Part shown: positions 5,093 through 8,683 of the stretch, piece by piece
Layout of the letters: every line of letters begins with the position of its first letter
Position numbering within the stretch: position 1 is the stretch's first letter
Origin: JBCAWW01 sp039024315
Lineage (GTDB): Bacteria; Bacteroidota; Bacteroidia; J057
DNA length: 8,683 nt
NCBI GenBank assembly: GCA_039024315.1
Contig: JBCCQN010000284.1
Location: 1-8,683, forward strand
Direction of reading: 5' to 3'
Notes under the pieces: generated by a model
What the model was told of the DNA's origin: nothing
Seen by the model: only the letters and a program-made list of their open reading frames with translations
Databases searched by the model: none
Position numbers and translations under genes: made by a program

Positions 5093-7240
5093 ATGAATCT
5101 TTCGTTCACTTACTCCCTTTGGTATTTGTTGCTCATCCTGCCCTTGGCTGGAGGGCTCACTTGGCTGATGTATCAGCGTACCAAAGACCTCTTGCCACGG
5201 GCTCCTCGCATCGTGCTGAGTATTTTTCGCTTTGTCGTGCTGAGCGTGTTGGGCCTTTTGTTGCTAGAACCTTTGCTCAATAGCCTCAACCGCCTCCAGT
5301 TTGCTCCGGTTATTGCCGTCTTACAAGATGATTCGGAGAGCTTGGTGGTACAGAAAGATTCAAATTATGTGAAGGAGGAGTACCCACAGGCTTTAAAAGG
5401 CTTTTTGAGTGCATTTTCCGAAGAGGATTATACCGTAGATGCTTATCGCTTCTCGCGAACGCTTGAACCCCTAGAAAGTGTCGATTCTCTCGACTTTGGG
5501 GCTACAGGAACCAATATTTCTCAAGCGCTCAAAAACATCCAAAGACGGTATCAAAACCAAAACCTAGGGGCCATTGTCTTACTCAGTGATGGGATTACCA
5601 CAGCGGGTATCAATCCGCTCTATGCCTTAGAGGGGATCAAGCAACCCGTTTTTAGCGTTCTCCTAGGAGATACTACCGAACAAAAGGACATCCAGATCAA
5701 AGAGGTGTTGTTCAATGAAATTGCCTACCTCAACAACGAGATGCCCATCAGGGTCAAGGTGGCAAGCAATGGTTTTGATCAAGCGCCTCTCAAAGTTACC
5801 ATCCGTAATAGAAGCAAAGTACTCCAGACCCAAAACATCACTTTGGGCCGTAATAAGCAGCAGGGCGAAGTCAGTTTTCTGCTCAAACCGAGCGAGGTAG
5901 GGCTGCAGCGCTATCAAGTAACGGTTAGTCGTTTGGATGGCGAGATTTCCTACCGAAATAATAGCCGTAGCCTCTATATCAACGTACTGGAAACGCGGGT
6001 CAAAATCGCCCTCTTTGCGGGCTCTCCACATCCAGATGTGGGCGCATTGGAGCAAGCCTTCGCCAAGGATGAGAGTTATGAGTTAGAGAAATTTATCCTG
6101 CGTTCAGGAAATGATTATTACAACAATCCGAACAACTACAATCTGCAAGATTTTGATTTGTTCATTCTTCACAACTTCCCAGCAACGCCTCAGCAGAGTG
6201 CTGTGGTAGAGAAGATCGTAGAACAGATCAAAAGCAATAAAAAGCCTGTCATTCACTTTGTGGGCATGTTTGCGGACCTCAAAGCTATGGTCCCCCTGCA
6301 TGAATATATGGCCTTGACGCCCAAAGGCTTTAGCCCTAAATCGGAGGAGATCATCGCCAATTTCTCCAATAAATTTCGGGATCATTCGACCTTTACTTTT
6401 GCCGAAGATTGGATTGGTTGGGCCAATACCACTCCCCCACTCTACCGCAATATGTCAAATTGGGAAGCTAAGGCTACGGCGGAGGTATTTGCTACGGCCA
6501 AGATCAAAAATATCCCACTCGATTATCCGGTCTTTGCCCTCCAGAATTATCTGGGTCGCAAGAACATGGTCTTTTTGGGCGAGAACTTCTGGCGGATGCG
6601 CGCTCACGCTTATCTTGAGTACAACGACTTTGAATACTTCGATGCTTGGCTTTTCAATACCATCAAATGGTTAATGGTATCGGACGACAAACGTAAGTTC
6701 AAAGTCGCGCCTTCCAAGCGGATATTTACAGGTCGCGAACCCGTGCTATTCAAAGGCCAAGCCTATGACGATAGTTATAATCCGCTTTCTGGCGTTGACA
6801 TCAAACTAAGTCTCAAAGGCCCTGACGGCAATTCGACGGATTACTATTTGAGCGAAAGTGGCCAAGGGCAGTATTTCCTCGAGCTCAACAATCTGGGCGA
6901 AGGCACCTACACCTATCAGGCCGAAGGACGGGCGGACAATCTGCTCGTAGGGCGTGATAGAGGGGAGTTTTCGATTGGGCGTAGCAATGTGGAGCACTTC
7001 CAACTACAAGCCGACCGAGGCTTGATGCAGCAGCTTGCTTTACGTACAGGCGGCGAGTTTAGCTATGCCTCGGAGCTGGAAAGCACAGCGGATGCGATCA
7101 AAGCCCTACCAGGTCTCAAGCCAGTCATTGAATACCAAAAGTCTCGTACGGGTTTCTTTGATCTCTGGTGGATCATGGTCTTACTGCTTACGTTGCTTTC
7201 GGTTGAGTGGGTCGTCCGTAAGCTTTACAGCATGATGTAG
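5093..7240 (+). CDS. Membrane-anchored VWA-domain protein with glutamine-amidotransferase-like domain
   Basis: This 715-residue protein has several domains. Two N-terminal membrane helices (about 8-27 and 40-62) resemble the BatA-type N-terminal region. A von Willebrand A domain (about 72-195) has a complete metal site: DDSES (Asp79, Ser81, Ser83), Thr140 in GTNISQAL and Asp166 in LLSDG. A beta-sandwich region (200-299) ends in NNSRSLYINV. A class I glutamine-amidotransferase-like domain starts near TRVKIALFAG (301-310) and runs to about 535, including FWRM and FNTIKWLM. A second beta-sandwich follows (about 540-640), then a last membrane helix (about 690-708). The protein has no cysteine, so the amidotransferase-like domain cannot use the usual Cys nucleophile. 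It probably sits in the inner membrane with its bulk in the periplasm. Such proteins are widespread in Bacteroidota and Planctomycetes without a firm function; a role in complex assembly through metal-dependent adhesion is inference. Confidence 0.88.
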   Translation: MNLSFTYSLWYLLLILPLAGGLTWLMYQRTKDLLPRAPRIVLSIFRFVVLSVLGLLLLEPLLNSLNRLQFAPVIAVLQDDSESLVVQKDSNYVKEEYPQALKGFLSAFSEEDYTVDAYRFSRTLEPLESVDSLDFGATGTNISQALKNIQRRYQNQNLGAIVLLSDGITTAGINPLYALEGIKQPVFSVLLGDTTEQKDIQIKEVLFNEIAYLNNEMPIRVKVASNGFDQAPLKVTIRNRSKVLQTQNITLGRNKQQGEVSFLLKPSEVGLQRYQVTVSRLDGEISYRNNSRSLYINVLETRVKIALFAGSPHPDVGALEQAFAKDESYELEKFILRSGNDYYNNPNNYNLQDFDLFILHNFPATPQQSAVVEKIVEQIKSNKKPVIHFVGMFADLKAMVPLHEYMALTPKGFSPKSEEIIANFSNKFRDHSTFTFAEDWIGWANTTPPLYRNMSNWEAKATAEVFATAKIKNIPLDYPVFALQNYLGRKNMVFLGENFWRMRAHAYLEYNDFEYFDAWLFNTIKWLMVSDDKRKFKVAPSKRIFTGREPVLFKGQAYDDSYNPLSGVDIKLSLKGPDGNSTDYYLSESGQGQYFLELNNLGEGTYTYQAEGRADNLLVGRDRGEFSIGRSNVEHFQLQADRGLMQQLALRTGGEFSYASELESTADAIKALPGLKPVIEYQKSRTGFFDLWWIMVLLLTLLSVEWVVRKLYSMM

Positions 7241-7277
7241 GGCTGAGTTTTATCTGCTTTTCTTTTTTGTTGGTTTA

Positions 7278-7297
7278 CTCCCGATAGCTATCGGGAG
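7278..7297. repeat. Perfect 20-bp palindrome CTCCCGATAGCTATCGGGAG
   Basis: Both halves are exact reverse complements with no loop, 38 bases after the VWA stop codon. From memory, the core CCCGATAGCTATCGGG recurs between genes in many Bacteroidota genomes, which suggests a dispersed intergenic element or transcription end signal. It is followed by AGCG-CAGAA-CGCT (7296-7308), a second small stem. Confidence 0.7.
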
Positions 7298-7331
7298 CGC
7301 AGAACGCTTATCCTTCTTAAAATAATTATCT

Positions 7332-7352
7332 GCGGCCTATGCATTAGGCTGC
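7332..7352. repeat. Small stem-loop
   Basis: GCGGCCTA (7332-7339), loop TGCAT, TAGGCTGC (7345-7352) pair over 8 bases with one G-U. It could take part in ending the VWA transcript. No T-run follows. Confidence 0.4.
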
Positions 7353-7401
7353 TACATAGGGCTCTCATAGGGTCGTATTGTATCCACCCAAATCTTACAG
7401 T

Positions 7402-7416
7402 CGTTCCGCGCAGCGG
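7402..7416. repeat. Degenerate CGTTCCGCG-type palindrome
   Basis: CGTTCCGCG-CA-GCGG matches the palindrome at 4018-4032 in 13 of 15 positions, but its right arm stops after GCGG and continues as TATA, so the outer stem is lost. A 4-bp stem CCGC/GCGG with loop GCA remains. Confidence 0.4.
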
Positions 7417-7455
7417 TATAACATAAGTCAGGTCCCAAAGCCCGCTTTATTTTCC

Positions 7456-7463
7456 TAATTTTG
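7456..7463 (+). promoter_or_regulatory. -7 box of the decarboxylase gene
   Basis: TAATTTTG matches TAnnTTTG exactly and is the same octamer as the one before the aminotransferase. Transcription would start near 7468, giving a leader of about 60 bases. No TTG lies at the expected -33 distance. Confidence 0.45.
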
Positions 7464-7470
7464 TCGCCCG

Positions 7471-7500
7471 AAAGCCGAGGCTCTCAGGAGCAGGGCTTTT
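7471..7500 (+). promoter_or_regulatory. Stem-loop at the 5' end of the decarboxylase leader
   Basis: AAAGCC (7471-7476) pairs with GGCTTT (7494-7499), and inside it GCTC (7480-7483) pairs with GAGC (7488-7491) around the loop TCAG, with small unpaired bulges. One further T follows the stem (TTTT in all at 7497-7500), then the leader. It is either a leader structure or, read alone, a weak terminator. Confidence 0.4.
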
Positions 7501-7526
7501 GATGCAAAAAATCAACAAAAGGGAAT

Positions 7527-8683
7527 ATGACAAAGATTTGGAAAAAGAAATCCCAAGCAGAAATAAAAGAGCGCGTTTTTGGAGCGCTGGAAAAGAATAT
7601 CAATTTCGATAAATACGGCATATTGGGGGTACCAGCCTCATATTTAGATGAAAAAGTCTTTAATCAAGACGTGGCCTTCCTCAAAGAAGCGCCTTTTATC
7701 TATACCATGGTCCAAAACCCCAATCATATTGGTTGCCATACTCTCGGCAAGTCCGAATCCTTTTTTGAGGGAACTCATAAGATTGAGAAGGAGCTGATTG
7801 AGATCTGCGCTGTCGATATGCTCAAGGGTGAATTTGAGCAGCAGGACGGCTATGTCGCCTCCGGTGGAACGGAAGCCAATATTCAGGCGATTTGGATTTA
7901 TCGCAATTACTTCAAAAAGCAGTTTGGCTGTAGCAATGAGGATATTGCCATTATTTGCTCGGCGGATAGTCATTATTCGATGAATAAAGCAGGCAACCTC
8001 CTGTCCTTGGATTTGTTCAATATCGCAGTAGACGATAATAGTCGGGCCATTAGCGCAGAGAGTGTAAAAGCATGCATCCAAGCTGCTCAAGAGGCAGGCA
8101 AGAAGTATTTTATCGTCATCTGCAATATGATGACCACCATGTTTGGCTCGGTCGATGATGTACAAGTACTTACAGACACCCTTAAAGAGTTGAAATGCGA
8201 GTTCAAACTGCATGTTGATGGGGCCTATGGTGGCTTTTACTATCCCTTCACGCAAGAAGATAGTTTGCTTACTTTCCGCAATCCAGATATCAGCTCATTT
8301 ACGCTGGACGCTCACAAGATGGCGCAAGCCCCTTACGGGACGGGGATTTTCCTAATCCGCAAAGGTTTGATCCACTATGCCAATACCCAAGAGGCTAGTT
8401 ATGTAGAAGGAGAAGATTTTACTCTCATTGGTAGTCGCTCGGGCGCCAATGCAGTAGCTGTCTGGATGATCCTAGCAAAAAATGGCCCTTATGGCTGGCA
8501 TGAAAAAATCTTCATTTTGCAAAAGAGAACCGAGTGGATCTGCAATAAGCTAAGCGAGATGGGAGTAATCTATTACCGCAATCCAATGGCCAATATCGTT
8601 ACCATCCGCAAAGAGTATGTAAGTCCCGAGATCGCCACCAAATATGGCTTGGTGCCTGATAATCACGCCAATCCTAAATGGTA
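7527..8683 (+). CDS. Group II PLP-dependent amino-acid decarboxylase, C-terminus missing
   Basis: The frame is open for 385 codons from ATG 7527 to the window edge; relatives are somewhat over 400 residues, so probably only a short tail is missing. Key sites: SGGTEAN (112-118) for the PLP phosphate, His149 in SADSHYSMNKAG, which stacks on the cofactor ring, HVDGAYGG (229-236) with Asp231 for the pyridine nitrogen, Lys264 in DAHKMAQAPYG as the Schiff-base lysine, and SRSGANAVAVW with Arg304. This is the fold-type I decarboxylase family that includes glutamate, tyrosine, histidine and archaeal MfnA-type aspartate/tyrosine decarboxylases; the product is an amine and CO2, in the cytoplasm. The substrate cannot be assigned from sequence by eye. 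ATG 7527 is the first in-frame start after a stop at 7500, with a weak AAGGGA motif 3 bases before it. An out-of-frame ATG at 7502 lies upstream. Confidence 0.92.
   Translation, partial: MTKIWKKKSQAEIKERVFGALEKNINFDKYGILGVPASYLDEKVFNQDVAFLKEAPFIYTMVQNPNHIGCHTLGKSESFFEGTHKIEKELIEICAVDMLKGEFEQQDGYVASGGTEANIQAIWIYRNYFKKQFGCSNEDIAIICSADSHYSMNKAGNLLSLDLFNIAVDDNSRAISAESVKACIQAAQEAGKKYFIVICNMMTTMFGSVDDVQVLTDTLKELKCEFKLHVDGAYGGFYYPFTQEDSLLTFRNPDISSFTLDAHKMAQAPYGTGIFLIRKGLIHYANTQEASYVEGEDFTLIGSRSGANAVAVWMILAKNGPYGWHEKIFILQKRTEWICNKLSEMGVIYYRNPMANIVTIRKEYVSPEIATKYGLVPDNHANPKW

Larger units (their letters stand above)
7241..7526. other. Intergenic region with palindromes and the decarboxylase promoter
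   Basis: This 286-base spacer holds a perfect 20-bp palindrome (7278-7297), an 8-bp stem-loop (7332-7352), a tandem CATAGGG pair (7355-7361, 7366-7372), a partial CGTTCCGCG repeat (7402-7416), a -7 box (7456-7463) and a leader stem-loop (7471-7499). No T-run follows the first palindromes, so the terminator of the VWA gene is not clear-cut. I see no credible gene. Confidence 0.65.

Noticed and set aside
5663..6055. 130-codon minus-strand frame inside the VWA gene
   Set aside because: It is antisense to a well-supported multidomain protein and has no promoter or motif of its own.
7644..8255. 203-codon open frame on the minus strand inside the decarboxylase
   Set aside because: It lies fully antisense to a gene with all PLP-decarboxylase motifs, and its translation shows no recognisable domain; it is a shadow frame.
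1..8683. tRNA, rRNA, CRISPR array, transposase or phage gene
   Set aside because: Reading both strands, I found no cloverleaf, no spaced direct-repeat array and no integrase or transposase motif; gene order and base use look like core chromosome.
1..8683. A linked amine pathway joining the aminotransferase at one end and the decarboxylase at the other
   Set aside because: They are 7 kb apart on opposite strands with unrelated genes between; shared PLP chemistry alone is not evidence of a pathway.

Overview
The window looks like ordinary chromosomal DNA of a Bacteroidota bacterium, probably of a Saprospiraceae or Cytophagia-like lineage. Three things point there: a TonB-dependent receptor with an N-terminal carboxypeptidase-regulatory-like domain, intergenic copies of the Bacteroidota -7 promoter octamer TAnnTTTG, and start codons without Shine-Dalgarno sequences. 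Phylum is the firm part; the family is a guess from protein style. No phage, IS, CRISPR, tRNA or rRNA is visible.

Left part (1-3317, minus strand): a class III PLP aminotransferase whose C-terminus lies off the left edge (1-579). Just upstream of it is an 84-residue protein with a probable helix-turn-helix (599-853), which has a good promoter of its own. Further upstream is a complete 783-residue outer-membrane TonB-dependent receptor starting at GTG (966-3317). It has no SusD-like partner in view.

A 297-base divergent intergenic region (3318-3614) separates this from the plus-strand genes. First comes a 112-residue protein with a charged N-terminus and a two-helix membrane hairpin (3615-3953). 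Next is a 382-base non-coding stretch rich in inverted repeats (3954-4335). Then follows a tight two-gene unit: a FabG-type short-chain dehydrogenase (4336-5085) and, 7 bases later, a 715-residue membrane-anchored protein with a von Willebrand A domain and a glutamine-amidotransferase-like domain (5093-7240). A 286-base spacer with palindromes and a promoter (7241-7526) leads to a group II PLP-dependent decarboxylase cut by the right edge (7527-8683).

The genes do not form an obvious single pathway. The clearest functional unit is fabG plus the VWA protein. I did not find a convincing new defence or mobile system. The points worth a second look are regulatory: a -7 box so close to the aminotransferase start that its mRNA may be leaderless; two promoters with similar sequence and nearly equal leader lengths; stem-loops right at two predicted 5' ends; a 19-bp inverted repeat of unknown role; and a cysteine-free amidotransferase-like domain joined to an intact MIDAS site.
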